64,000 bases of DNA. Source: RPQJ01 sp041910015 (GTDB lineage: Bacteria > Pseudomonadota > Gammaproteobacteria > Steroidobacterales > Steroidobacteraceae). Under the pieces are notes generated by a model, which worked only from the letters and a program-made list of their open reading frames with translations, was not told the origin of the DNA and searched no databases. Of this stretch, positions 16,983 to 25,361 are shown one piece after another. The stretch is from contig JAYRRR010000001.1 in assembly GCA_041910015.1 (NCBI GenBank), positions 118,356-182,355 of the forward strand, given 5' to 3'. The number at the start of each line of letters is the position of its first letter. Positions within the stretch are counted from its first letter, which is position 1. A program made the translations under genes and the position numbers.

Positions 16983-19127
16983 CTATCGATCCTTCCGCGT
17001 CATCCAGTAGACGTTGTATTCGTCGATGCGCACCTGCCATTCCGGCGGAACGAACAGCGTCGTATTGGACGCCTCGATGACGGCCAGACCATTCACCTCG
17101 TTCCCGGGCAGCATGCTCTCCATCCGGTAGATGTCCGCGTCGCACCACTTTCCCTTCTGATAGATGCGACGAGCGCCCTTGACCGCCTCCGGCAGCGGAG
17201 ACTTCCCCTGCAGCGCCTGTTTCACCAGCTTCGGCTTGACGGTCTCGACCTTCGCCACCACGCAGACTTCCGTCACGTGATAGGTGCCGACGTCCGGCTT
17301 GCCGGCAAGCGTGAACATGCGCGTATAGATTTCCTCGAAGCGCGCAAACAGTGCATCGACATCCCCGGAAGCACCGATCGTCGCGCTCGGCGAGGGCACC
17401 TCGACATCCTCGAGCTGGCCGTAATAGCGGACATAGGCCACTGGCTGGATCTGGATCGATTCCTTCCTGAAGCCCTCGCCGACGAGTTCCTCGACGAGTT
17501 CGCCGCGCAGCTGATCCCAGATATCCGCCACCGGCTTCATGGCAGCGACGCGTTCCGCACCGCTCATGCCGGACGCCACCACCACCGAAACGCTTCTGTG
17601 GCGACGATGGGCGTAGTCCATGCAGGCGCCGCCCCAGGCGGAGAACCCCCCCGCCCACGGGACGGTGACGACCGCCTTGTAGGGATGATCGCCCGCGTAC
17701 GGCAGGAGGTGCAGCGGCCCGCCGCCGCCGTAGCCGAGCAGCACGTAGTCGCGCAGATCGCGGCCGACCATGAGACTGCGCACGAGGTGCTCGCGCATCT
17801 GGATGTTCAGCAGATCGATGCAGACCTCGCAGGCGTCGTAGACGTCGAGTCGCAGCGGATCGGCGACCTTTTCCTTGAACAGCCGGTACGACGTCTCCTT
17901 GTTGACCTTGACCTTGCCGCCAAGATAGTTGTGCTCGTTCAGGATGCCGAGCAGGAGGTTCGCGTCGTTGATGGTCGGCGTCGTGTTGCCGGCCTCCATG
18001 AACGTCGGACCCGGCGTGCCACCGGCCGAGTCCGGGCCGAGCTTGATGCGATTGGTGGCCGGGTCGATGCGGATGTAGGTGCCCGTGCCCGCGCCGATCG
18101 AGGTGATGCTCAACATAGGGGCGGTCAGGTACATGTCCTGGAAGCCCGGCTCGCGATCGATCGGCACGGTACCCGCGGTGATGCAGCCGGCATCGAACGA
18201 CGTGCCGCCGACGTCGGAGCAGACGATGTTCTCCTCGCCGATCACGCTGCCGAGATACCTCGCCCCCATCAGGCCGCCGACCGGCCCCGACATCGCGGCC
18301 TCGAACAGACGCGGATAGCGGATGTTGGTCACGCCGCCGTAGCCGAGGACGGTCTTTAGGCTGTGCCGGTAACCGATCGCCTTCAGTGACTCCTCGATCC
18401 GGAACAGCTGCTTCCGGGCCGGATCCGTCGCGTACGCCTGCACGATGGTGGAGTTGGCGCGGGAGATCTCCCGCATCGTCGGCGCGACACGGCTCGAGAG
18501 TTCGATCGGAATGTCGCGGCCGGCGTCCTGCATCACGCGCCGCACGATGACCTCGGCGCGTTCCTCGTGCTCCGCGTTCTTGTACGACTGCAGGAAGACG
18601 ATGGCGATCGACTGGCACTGCTCGTCGACGATCAGTTCGCGCGCGGCCTGCTCCACCTCGTGCTCATAGAGGGGAATGACAACCTTGCCGAACATGTCGA
18701 TCCGCTCGGTGACGCCGCGCGCCAGCTTCCGCGGCACGAGCGGTGTGCGGTGTCTGCGGTACTGCATGTGGCTGACTTCGGACCACTGCAGTCCGATGAA
18801 TGTCTGCTTGCCACGGCCCTGGGCGTTGATGTCCTCGAAGCCGCGCGTGGTGATCAGGCCCGTCCTGTAGCCGGACATGTTGATCACGCAGTTGAGCATC
18901 GAGGTGCCGGTGTAGATGGCCGTTTCGAGGTGATTGCCGAAGCTCTGCTGCTCCTCCTTCGGGACGCCGATGTAATCGAGCGCTTCGAAGAACGCTTCCA
19001 TGTATCCGATACTCTCGTCTCGCGGCGTCGTGGGTGCCTTCCCCACGACGGAACGGCCCGTTTCATCGACGATGATCACGTCGGTCATCGTCCCGCCTGC
19101 GTCGCAGGCAGCGAGAAATCGCTGCAT
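16983..19127 (-). CDS. acxA: acetone carboxylase beta-like subunit (hydantoinase A fold)
   Basis: A 714-aa HyuA-type ATPase subunit that phosphorylates the ketone enolate and bicarbonate in known enzymes. Visible: DAGGTMTDVIIVDETG (phosphate 1 motif near the N-terminus), LVPRKLARGVTERIDMFG, CSDVGGTSFDAGC (phosphate 2) and GYGGGGPLHLLPYAG. The start is the ATG giving MQRFLAACDAGG, with GAGG 10 nt upstream; an earlier in-frame start at 19166 adds 13 poorly conserved residues. First gene of the long minus-strand operon; a palindromic element lies 70 bp upstream. Confidence 0.87.
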   Translation of the reverse strand: MQRFLAACDAGGTMTDVIIVDETGRSVVGKAPTTPRDESIGYMEAFFEALDYIGVPKEEQQSFGNHLETAIYTGTSMLNCVINMSGYRTGLITTRGFEDINAQGRGKQTFIGLQWSEVSHMQYRRHRTPLVPRKLARGVTERIDMFGKVVIPLYEHEVEQAARELIVDEQCQSIAIVFLQSYKNAEHEERAEVIVRRVMQDAGRDIPIELSSRVAPTMREISRANSTIVQAYATDPARKQLFRIEESLKAIGYRHSLKTVLGYGGVTNIRYPRLFEAAMSGPVGGLMGARYLGSVIGEENIVCSDVGGTSFDAGCITAGTVPIDREPGFQDMYLTAPMLSITSIGAGTGTYIRIDPATNRIKLGPDSAGGTPGPTFMEAGNTTPTINDANLLLGILNEHNYLGGKVKVNKETSYRLFKEKVADPLRLDVYDACEVCIDLLNIQMREHLVRSLMVGRDLRDYVLLGYGGGGPLHLLPYAGDHPYKAVVTVPWAGGFSAWGGACMDYAHRRHRSVSVVVASGMSGAERVAAMKPVADIWDQLRGELVEELVGEGFRKESIQIQPVAYVRYYGQLEDVEVPSPSATIGASGDVDALFARFEEIYTRMFTLAGKPDVGTYHVTEVCVVAKVETVKPKLVKQALQGKSPLPEAVKGARRIYQKGKWCDADIYRMESMLPGNEVNGLAVIEASNTTLFVPPEWQVRIDEYNVYWMTRKDR

Positions 19128-19197
19128 CTGACTGTCGCCTCGTAGGGTCGGAACATGCGTTCGCAAACGATGCTATTCCCCGTGCCGACGCCCCCCC

Positions 19198-19215
19198 ATC
19201 GTCTGATCGGACTAC
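19198..19215 (-). promoter_or_regulatory. 18-bp palindromic element, copy 2
   Basis: Reads GTAGTCCGATCAGACGAT toward the carboxylase operon, 70 bp before its start. It lies in the 212-bp divergent spacer (19128-19339) between that operon and the plus-strand crotonase gene, so it could serve both. No convincing -35/-10 pair or sigma-54 site was found in the spacer. Confidence 0.6.
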
Positions 19216-19339
19216 TGGGCAGGTGGCATGAATCGGGTTAAAAGGAGCGTCATGCGCCGTGCCGCGCGCTATCGCACACGTCGTCGTGCGTCGCGTCGCC
19301 GACTGCTGCGTCGCGGGCCGCCTGACCCGAGAGAGTGAC

Positions 19340-20167
19340 ATGTCATCCATACTGTTCAGCCAACAGGTCGAAGGTGTTCTGACGCTCACGCTGAATCGCC
19401 CGGAGCAGCTCAATGCGCTGACGTGGGAGCTGATGCGGCTGCTCAACGAGGCGCTGGAAGACGCCAGCGTCGATCCCGGAGTACGAGTCGTGGTGTTGAC
19501 CGGGGCAGGCCGTGGCTTCTGCTCGGGCGGAGATCTGCGCAGCCGCGAGCAGATCGACCCGGAGGATCCTGTCAGCGTCCGCTGGTCCGAGGATCCCGTG
19601 TGGCAGTCGGTCGGCATGCGGGCTTCGCAGGTCAGGCGGCTCAGCCAGTCGCCGGTTCTGCTGCACACCATGCCGAAGCCGACGATCGCAATGCTGCGCG
19701 GTCCTGTCGTCGGCGCCGGCCTGTGCCTCGCTGCCGCCTGTGATTTCCGCATTGCCTCGGAGACGGCATCGTTCGCCACGGCCTACGTCAGGGCGGCGCG
19801 ACCCGGCGACTTCGGCGGCAGTTATCTGCTCCCGCGCATCGTCGGGCCCGCGAAGGCACGGGAACTCTATCTGCTCGGGGACAAGGTCGCTGCGGAGGAT
19901 GCCCTGCGCATCGGCTTGGTCAATCGCGTCGTGCCCGATGCCGCACTCGAGCAGGAGACCCGGGCATTCGCGGATCGCCTCGACCGCGGGCCTCCCGTGG
20001 CCTATCGCTACATCAAGCGCAGTCTCAATGCCGCGGAATCGATGACGCTGGAACAGGTCATCGAGTTCGAGGCCTACAACATGATGCAGTGCAGTGCGAC
20101 AGAGGACGCCAGGGAAGTGCTCCGTGCAATGCGAGACGGCCGCGAACCGAAGTATCGCGGTTACTGA
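19340..20167 (+). CDS. enoyl-CoA hydratase/isomerase (crotonase) family
   Basis: A 275-aa crotonase. Oxyanion-hole segments GAGRGFCSGGDL and GPVVGAGLCLAAACD are intact. The two catalytic Glu positions of rat enoyl-CoA hydratase are not both present: the region reads AARPGDFGGSYLLPRIVG, with Asp at the second site. Isomerase, hydrolase or another crotonase activity is therefore as likely as simple hydration. The ATG (MSSILFSQQVEG) was chosen over 27 codons of upstream Arg-rich extension. Transcribed divergently from the carboxylase operon. Confidence 0.88.
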   Translation: MSSILFSQQVEGVLTLTLNRPEQLNALTWELMRLLNEALEDASVDPGVRVVVLTGAGRGFCSGGDLRSREQIDPEDPVSVRWSEDPVWQSVGMRASQVRRLSQSPVLLHTMPKPTIAMLRGPVVGAGLCLAAACDFRIASETASFATAYVRAARPGDFGGSYLLPRIVGPAKARELYLLGDKVAAEDALRIGLVNRVVPDAALEQETRAFADRLDRGPPVAYRYIKRSLNAAESMTLEQVIEFEAYNMMQCSATEDAREVLRAMRDGREPKYRGY

Positions 20168-20177
20168 GAACGCAGCA

Positions 20178-21035
20178 TTGGACCCCGCCGCCCTGACGTC
20201 GTGGCTCGGCCGGACTCGCGAGAGCACCGACACGCTGACGCCCCGCCTGGTCGAAGCCTTCCGCGCAACCTTTGCACCGCACGTTTCCCCCGCGGCAGCC
20301 GGAGCCGTGCCGCCGGCGATTCACTGGTGTCTCGCTCCCGAAGCCGCCGCCGCCTCTGGAATCGGGGCCGACGGTCATCCGCTGACGGGGGACTTCCTGC
20401 CGCCGATGCCTCTGCCACGACGCATGTGGGCAGGAGGCAGGATCGAAACGGCGGCGTCGTTGCAGCTGGGCGATCGCGTCGTGCGGCACTCGAAGATCGC
20501 CGCGATCACGCGCAAGGAAGGCCGCTCCGGAACGCTGGGGTTCGTCGCGATCGAGCACGAGTTCGCCACCGAGCGCGGCTTGGCTATCCGCGAGCGGCAG
20601 GATCTCGTCTATCGAGAAGCTGCTCTGCCACCTTCAGGCCGGATGACCGCCGGCGCCACCGAGGCGGCCGAAGCGTTGCCTCCGAGGGACTGCGATCAGG
20701 TCTGGAGCGTACCGGCATCTCCGGTGCTCCTGTTCCGGTACTCCGCACTGACGTTCAACAGCCATCGCATCCACTACGACCTGTCCTATGCAACCGGTGT
20801 CGAGGGCTATGCCGGCCTGGTCGTCCATGGTCCACTCCAGGCGAGTCTGCTCCTGAACCTCGCAGCCACGATGGGCGGCCGCACGCCGCGGGTCTTCGAC
20901 TACCGCAGCATTGCGCCGCTGATTGCAGGCGGTGTCTTCTTCGTCTGTGCACGGCGCCAGACCGACCGCAGCCTGCGCTGCTGGACGCAGGCAACGACCG
21001 GGGAGCAATGCATGGAAGCCACGGCGTCCTGGTGA
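20178..21035 (+). CDS. mesaconyl-C4-CoA-hydratase-like FAS1/MaoC protein
   Basis: A 285-aa two-hot-dog protein. The segment HPLTGDFLPPMPLPRRMWAG and the C-terminal SHRIHYDLSYATGVEGYAGLVVHGP are characteristic of mesaconyl-C4-CoA / itaconyl-CoA hydratases. The frame continues upstream into the crotonase gene; the best start is a TTG 10 bp after that stop (LDPAALTSWLGRT), with GAG about 9 nt before it, giving the usual family N-terminus. Adds water to a branched C4-C5 or longer enoyl-CoA. Co-transcribed with the crotonase. Confidence 0.82.
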   Translation: MDPAALTSWLGRTRESTDTLTPRLVEAFRATFAPHVSPAAAGAVPPAIHWCLAPEAAAASGIGADGHPLTGDFLPPMPLPRRMWAGGRIETAASLQLGDRVVRHSKIAAITRKEGRSGTLGFVAIEHEFATERGLAIRERQDLVYREAALPPSGRMTAGATEAAEALPPRDCDQVWSVPASPVLLFRYSALTFNSHRIHYDLSYATGVEGYAGLVVHGPLQASLLLNLAATMGGRTPRVFDYRSIAPLIAGGVFFVCARRQTDRSLRCWTQATTGEQCMEATASW

Positions 21036-21087
21036 AGCACACCCGATCGCGCTCGCCGCCCTCCTCGCTGCGTACGAGAAGGCCGCT

Positions 21088-21122
21088 GCCGGGTGCCCGG
21101 CCGGACCGCCGGGGCACCGGGC
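21088..21122. terminator. bidirectional hairpin between convergent genes
   Basis: Stem built on GGTGCCC / GGGCACC (21092-21098 with 21112-21118), extended inward by GGC/GCC and outward by three further pairs. It sits exactly between the convergent hydratase (plus) and crotonase (minus) genes and likely terminates both, though no T-tract is visible. Confidence 0.45.
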
Positions 21123-21902
21123 TCAGGAGAACCGCGAGAAGTCCGGTTTTCGCTTTTCGAGAAACGCGCCGAAGGCTTCCCTGGCCTCCGGCGAGGCCAG
21201 CCGCATCCCGAACTGCCGGTCCTCCTCCGCCATCGTTTCCTTGACCAGTGCCGCCTGCGAGCGCTTCAGAAGCTGCTTCGCCAGCCGCACCGCAGCCGGA
21301 GGCTGCCCCGCGAGTCTGCGCGCCTGCGCGAGCGCATGATCGAGAACTTCCGTATCGGGCAACACCCGATTGACCAGTCCGATTTCGCGCGCGCGTTCGG
21401 CCCCGAAAGGCTCCCCGAGCAGGATGATCTCTGCCGCCCGCGCCGGACCGACCAGGGCGGGAAGCAATAGACTGGATGCCGCCTCCGGACACAGGCCGAG
21501 ACTGACGAAAGGCAACTGAAACCTCGCCCCTGCCCCCGCATAGACCAGGTCGCAATGCAGCAACATCGTCGTCCCGACGCCGACAGCCACTCCGGTCACC
21601 GCGGCCATGAATGGCTTCGGAAAGTCACGGAAGGCGGCCAGGAAGCGGAAGACCGGTGCCTCTTCGTTCGAGGGTGGATCGTTTAGGAACTCGCCCAGGT
21701 CGTTGCCGGCCGTGAATGCGCCAGGCTGTCCATGCAGCAGCAACACGCGAACGTCCGTGTCGGTGGCCGCTTCCTGAAAGACCCGGCTCAAGCGCTCGTA
21801 CATCGCCGCCGTCAGGGCGTTCTTCTTCTCCGGGCGGCGGAGCTCCACGCGCAGGACGCCCTGGAGTTTCTCGGTGACGATGTTCGATGCCGCTTCAGTC
21901 AT
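21123..21902 (-). CDS. enoyl-CoA hydratase/isomerase family (delta3-delta2 isomerase-like)
   Basis: A 259-aa crotonase. HGQPGAFTAGNDLGEF and GVAVGVGTTMLLHCDLV form the oxyanion hole. The active-site region FQLPFVSLGLCPEAASS keeps only the second Glu, the pattern of delta3-delta2-enoyl-CoA isomerases. The ATG (MTEAASNIVTEK) has GGAGG at 9 nt spacing, which excludes the in-frame TTG three codons earlier. It lies downstream of the SnoaL-like gene and its hairpin, so may have its own promoter. Confidence 0.87.
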   Translation of the reverse strand: MTEAASNIVTEKLQGVLRVELRRPEKKNALTAAMYERLSRVFQEAATDTDVRVLLLHGQPGAFTAGNDLGEFLNDPPSNEEAPVFRFLAAFRDFPKPFMAAVTGVAVGVGTTMLLHCDLVYAGAGARFQLPFVSLGLCPEAASSLLLPALVGPARAAEIILLGEPFGAERAREIGLVNRVLPDTEVLDHALAQARRLAGQPPAAVRLAKQLLKRSQAALVKETMAEEDRQFGMRLASPEAREAFGAFLEKRKPDFSRFS

Positions 21903-21992
21903 GACGTTCAACCTCCGGAAGACGGTTTACGGAATCGCCAGTCAACGCCGTACGGCCCGGTCGCCACCATGGCCCGGCGTGGCAACAGGCAC

Positions 21993-22014
21993 GCCGAGAC
22001 CACGAGGTCTCGGC
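21993..22014 (-). terminator. perfect 9-bp hairpin after the SnoaL-like gene
   Basis: GCCGAGACC / GGTCTCGGC with a 4-nt loop, starting 2 bp beyond the stop of the SnoaL-like gene. The stem is strong and perfectly paired; the following bases are not T-rich, so termination strength is uncertain. Confidence 0.55.
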
Positions 22015-22015
22015 T

Positions 22016-22507
22016 TCATGGGGCCAGCAGCAGGTAGGACGGGTCCTGGGAATCGCGTCGGCCGGTCCCTGGCAGTGCGCTCGCCGTGACCTCGCGCACC
22101 TCGTCGAAGTCATGCACATAGACCCGACGATCGATCGCCCAGCGTCCGTCGCGCCGGGACCACCGATCGAGGTAGCGCCCCCACGCCGAAGTCTGCAGGA
22201 GCCGGCTGCCGTCCTTGCGACGGAGGACGGCAACGACCTGACACTCACTCGCTGCCTGTTCGCCCGCGAGCGTGACGATTTCATTCGTGACCCGATGTAC
22301 GGTAGCGAGCATGGCGCGATGCGCGCTGCACGCCCAGTCGACAAAACCGCGACCGCTGCCGCGATAGATCACGCCGTAATCGGCTTCGCCGTCGACATGC
22401 CAGACCGAATATCCGAGCTCGGCATCGATTCGATCCATGGCCCGGCAGTATCGATGCAGCGCTTCGGTGATTGCCATGCGATCCACGATCTCGCCGGTCG
22501 TCAGCAT
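22016..22507 (-). CDS. SnoaL-like / NTF2-fold protein
   Basis: A 163-aa alpha+beta barrel protein of the nuclear-transport-factor-2 superfamily: ITEALHRYCRAMDRIDAELG, then HRVTNEIVTLAGEQAASECQVVAVLRR and GRYLDRWSRRDGRWAIDRR. In catabolic clusters such proteins serve as small dehydratases, isomerases or ring-hydroxylating beta-like subunits. Several in-frame codons precede it, but the ATG giving MLTTGEIVDRM has GGGAG at 8 nt spacing. Function unassigned; a second family member is at 34000-34458. Confidence 0.8.
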   Translation of the reverse strand: MLTTGEIVDRMAITEALHRYCRAMDRIDAELGYSVWHVDGEADYGVIYRGSGRGFVDWACSAHRAMLATVHRVTNEIVTLAGEQAASECQVVAVLRRKDGSRLLQTSAWGRYLDRWSRRDGRWAIDRRVYVHDFDEVREVTASALPGTGRRDSQDPSYLLLAP

Positions 22508-22876
22508 CTGGTCATCTCCCGGAGGACCGGCACGAGTCGTGGCTGATGCTGCAGAAGTTGCGCATGGAGGTCGCGGCGGCCGGCGGACTGCCGCGATTAT
22601 CCCGCAACCAGTCCGGTCGTGCCCGCCGCCGCGTCCGGCAGGCTGCCGGCGCGCTGCATTTCCGGAGTCGATCGCATTGCGAGGCACACACGGGGTCCCG
22701 GGACGAAATTGCCAGCCAATGCCGGCTGACGTAGGATTTCCGGCAACTGGACCGGATTGCGCGCTGCCTGGACAGCGCTGCCCACGAGCTTGCAGTCACA
22801 ACCTGCTCCATCCCATGGCGTCACAGTACCGTGATCGTCTCCCGGACTTCTCGCCTCTACCACCGGGAGTGATCCA
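22508..22876. other. 369-bp divergent spacer, no gene seen
   Basis: Separates the SnoaL-like gene (minus) from the CMD-family gene (plus). Open frames here are short, overlap on opposite strands and show no family signature or SD. It presumably holds the two promoters, but I cannot point to a convincing -35/-10 pair. Confidence 0.4.
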
Positions 22877-23254
22877 TTGAGTGCCCCAGACCGACGCGAC
22901 ACCGGTGCGGCGATGATGCAGAAGGTGTATGCGGGCGTCGTGCCCGTGCCACCCGAGGGTCAGAGCACCTTCGCGGACCTGATGCTCGAGCAACTCTTCG
23001 CGGAAGTCTGGACGCGAGAAGCGCTGTCGGTCCGCGACCGGCGCCTGCTCACGATGGGCGTGATCGCCGCACTCGGCGAGCAGGCGACCTGGGGCATACA
23101 GGTGCGCGCCGCGCTCGCCAACGGCGAGCTCACGGCCGCGCAGACGCGCGAGGTGCTGATCCACCTCGCACAGTATGCAGGCTATCCTCGAGTAAGCGGC
23201 CTGCTGCGCGTGACCGAGGAAGCGCTCGCCGCAGCGGACGCTACCCGGCCGTGA
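22877..23254 (+). CDS. carboxymuconolactone-decarboxylase-family protein
   Basis: A 125-aa all-helical CMD-fold protein. Core: FADLMLEQLFAEVW, LSVRDRRLLTMGVIAALGEQ and TREVLIHLAQYAGYPR, the classic CMD layout. It lacks the CxxC of AhpD-type peroxidase reductases, so a decarboxylase/lactone-type or structural role is more likely. The start is a TTG with GGGAG at 7 nt spacing; ATG codons 12-13 residues later are alternatives. Probably co-transcribed with the downstream dehydrogenase. Confidence 0.82.
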   Translation: MSAPDRRDTGAAMMQKVYAGVVPVPPEGQSTFADLMLEQLFAEVWTREALSVRDRRLLTMGVIAALGEQATWGIQVRAALANGELTAAQTREVLIHLAQYAGYPRVSGLLRVTEEALAAADATRP

Positions 23255-23339
23255 TGCGCGAGCAGGAGCCGACGACCGAGCCCCGCGCCCTGATGTCAGG
23301 GCACAGGACGCGTGGCGTTTCGTGCAGCGAGAAGGCAAG

Positions 23340-24188
23340 ATGAAAGTCGCGTTCGTCGGCCTCGGTAGCATGGGCGGCCCGCTGGCACGCCTGATTGCCC
23401 GCGGCGGGCACGAACTCGCAGTCCACGACGCCTCCCCGGCCGCATGCATCGCGTTTCGCGGCAGTGCGCGGGTGGCCAGTTCCGCGAGCGACGCTGCCAA
23501 CGGCGCCGAGTGCGCATGCGTGTGCGTCAGGGACGATCGACAGGTCACAGAGGTCGTGCTTGGTGGGACCGGACTGGTCGAGGCGCTCGCGCCGGGCGCC
23601 CTCATCCTGGTTCACAGCACCGTCGAGCTCGCAACCCTGCATCGGCTGCGGCAGCAACTGGGGCCGTGCCGGATCGCGCTCGTCGATGCACCCGTCTCGC
23701 GCACCCGTCGCGCGGACGATGCCGCGTTCGTCTTCACCATGCTCGGCGGCGAAGCACGTGACGTGGACCTGGCCCGGAAGGTCGTCTCGACCTTCTCCAC
23801 GGATGTCGAGCACATGGGTCCGCTGGGAGCGGGCATGGCAGCCAAGATCGCCAACAATCTCGTGACCTGGACACATCTCGTCGTCGGCAGGCAGGCGGCC
23901 GCCCTCGCCGCGCACCATGGCGTACCCTACGAGAAGCTCCAGCGCGTCATGGCAGCGAACGGCAATCTGACTCCGACTGTCGCAGCCTTTCTCGGTGGCA
24001 AGCACGAGTTCCCGCCCGGCGCCAATCCGGCCCGCGATCAGTTTCTCGCGAGCCAGGCGGGGATCGGCGAAAAGGATCTCGGGCTTGCGATCGACTGCGG
24101 GACAGCAGCCGGGCTGGACGTCACCATGATGCGCGAGGCCCGCGGTCTCGTTCGGGCGACCATGACCGGGCCTTTGCTGCAACCCTGA
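23340..24188 (+). CDS. beta-hydroxyacid dehydrogenase (3-hydroxyisobutyrate dehydrogenase-like)
   Basis: A 282-aa NAD(P)-dependent dehydrogenase. N-terminal Rossmann motif FVGLGSMGGPLA, substrate-binding region VDAPVSRTRR (family consensus DAPVSGG; here the Gly-Gly is replaced by Thr-Arg), and the catalytic Lys in GAGMAAKIANN. Oxidises a short 3-hydroxyacid or reduces a semialdehyde. The ATG (MKVAFVGLG) is preferred over a GTG six codons upstream because it places the Rossmann strand at the usual position and has AAGG just before it. Confidence 0.88.
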   Translation: MKVAFVGLGSMGGPLARLIARGGHELAVHDASPAACIAFRGSARVASSASDAANGAECACVCVRDDRQVTEVVLGGTGLVEALAPGALILVHSTVELATLHRLRQQLGPCRIALVDAPVSRTRRADDAAFVFTMLGGEARDVDLARKVVSTFSTDVEHMGPLGAGMAAKIANNLVTWTHLVVGRQAAALAAHHGVPYEKLQRVMAANGNLTPTVAAFLGGKHEFPPGANPARDQFLASQAGIGEKDLGLAIDCGTAAGLDVTMMREARGLVRATMTGPLLQP

Positions 24189-24264
24189 CAGCGACGGAAT
24201 GATTCCTGGATTCTGTCCCCGCACGGCCCCAGGTTTGCCGGACACATGAGGTAGCAACGCAGCG

Positions 24265-24289
24265 GCGCCCGTCCGGTCGGTCCGGGCGC
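24265..24289. terminator. hairpin in convergent spacer
   Basis: GCGCCCG / CGGGCGC, 7 bp with an 11-nt loop, midway in the 139-bp spacer 24189-24327 between convergent genes. An imperfect GGCGGCAC repeat (about 24290-24312) follows. Likely bidirectional termination; no T-tract. Confidence 0.4.
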
Positions 24290-24327
24290 GGCGGCACGGC
24301 GGCACGGCGGCGCGGACGGACTCCGGT

Positions 24328-25347
24328 TCATGCGACCGGTGTCTTCCTGGACAGGAGTGCCGCGCGGGCCCAGCATCGGTCGCCACCCAGCTGACCGAGC
24401 AGGTGGGCGCGCTTCAGGAAGACGTGCGCATCGCATTCGGCCGTGAAGCCCATGCCGCCGTGCACCTGGATACTGGAACGGGAATTGGCGAGCGCCGCTT
24501 CCGCGCTGATTACCCTGGCCGCAGCAATCTGGTAGACGGCATCGGGCCGATCGCCCGCCTGCGACAGACCCGCGAAGAAGACCTGGGCATAGGCCGCTTC
24601 TGCCCGCAGCGCCATGTCCGCACAGCGATGCTTGATCGCCTGGAAAGAGCCGATCGCCTGTCCGAACTGCTCACGTGCCTTGCCGTAATTGACCGACTCC
24701 TGCAATGCGGCCTCGGCAACGCCCAGCAGCTGTGCGGAATTCAACAGTGAAACCCGGTGCCCGACGTCCCCACCAGCATCCCGCAACAGCGGACGGACGT
24801 GCGGCGCGAGTCGCGCCCGCTCGAGAACAATGGCTCCGTCCAGGGAGTCCACGACCCTGACCTCCTCGAAGGCGTCGGTCAGATAGAGGCGGACCTCGGC
24901 CCCGTCCGCAACCAGGCAGCAGCCCGCATCGCGCGGGTCGATCAGGTGATATTCGTCGCTGCCGGCGTGCAGCCGGCTGGCAACGGCGACGCGTTGCTCG
25001 CCGGCCATGAGCTTCGCGAGCAAGTCGCGGTCGCCCCTGGCCGCCAGATGCGACGTCGCAATCGTCGCGGCGATCGACGGCGAAATTGCATACCGGCCCA
25101 GCTCGCGCGCCAGAAGCATCTCCGCGATCACGGTCAAGCCGGCACCGCCCCGTTCCTCAGGAATGCCAAGTCCGAACCATCCCAGACCGGCCATGTCCCG
25201 CCACAGCCCGGCTGAGATGCCCGGATCACCCGGACGCTCGCCACTGGATCCGGGACGCAATCTCGAAAGCGGCAGTTTCGCGGCCAGGAAGCCGGCCACG
25301 CTGTCGATGATCTGCTGTTGTTCTTCAGAGGGCAGGAGATCGATCAC
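24328..25347 (-). CDS. acyl-CoA dehydrogenase, short partner subunit
   Basis: A 339-aa acyl-CoA dehydrogenase-fold protein, shorter and more divergent than its upstream partner. The C-terminal region AREQFGQAIGSFQAIKHRCADM and SSIQVHGGMGFTAECDAHVFLKR is well conserved, while the N-terminal flavin segments are weak. Size and gene order match the small subunit of alpha2-beta2 acyl-CoA dehydrogenases known from steroid side-chain degradation. The start is a GTG (VIDLLPSEEQQQ) 14 bp after the partner gene. Not expected to work alone. Confidence 0.85.
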   Translation of the reverse strand: MIDLLPSEEQQQIIDSVAGFLAAKLPLSRLRPGSSGERPGDPGISAGLWRDMAGLGWFGLGIPEERGGAGLTVIAEMLLARELGRYAISPSIAATIATSHLAARGDRDLLAKLMAGEQRVAVASRLHAGSDEYHLIDPRDAGCCLVADGAEVRLYLTDAFEEVRVVDSLDGAIVLERARLAPHVRPLLRDAGGDVGHRVSLLNSAQLLGVAEAALQESVNYGKAREQFGQAIGSFQAIKHRCADMALRAEAAYAQVFFAGLSQAGDRPDAVYQIAAARVISAEAALANSRSSIQVHGGMGFTAECDAHVFLKRAHLLGQLGGDRCWARAALLSRKTPVA

Positions 25348-25361
25348 GACTGCACCTGCGC

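Noticed and set aside
19128..19339. Sigma-54 promoter for the carboxylase operon, as in known acetone carboxylase operons
   Set aside because: No GG-10-GC pair with acceptable flanks was found.
22834..22850. ATCGTCTCCCGGACTTC in the SnoaL/CMD spacer
   Set aside because: One base short in the core (11 instead of 12 bp), so it does not fit the shared palindrome.
24199..24264. Possible insertion-sequence end remnant in the convergent spacer
   Set aside because: It only looked familiar; no transposase gene, inverted-repeat pair or target duplication is visible.
24290..24312. Short GGCGGCAC tandem repeat
   Set aside because: Less than three units, likely a GC-rich slippage product.
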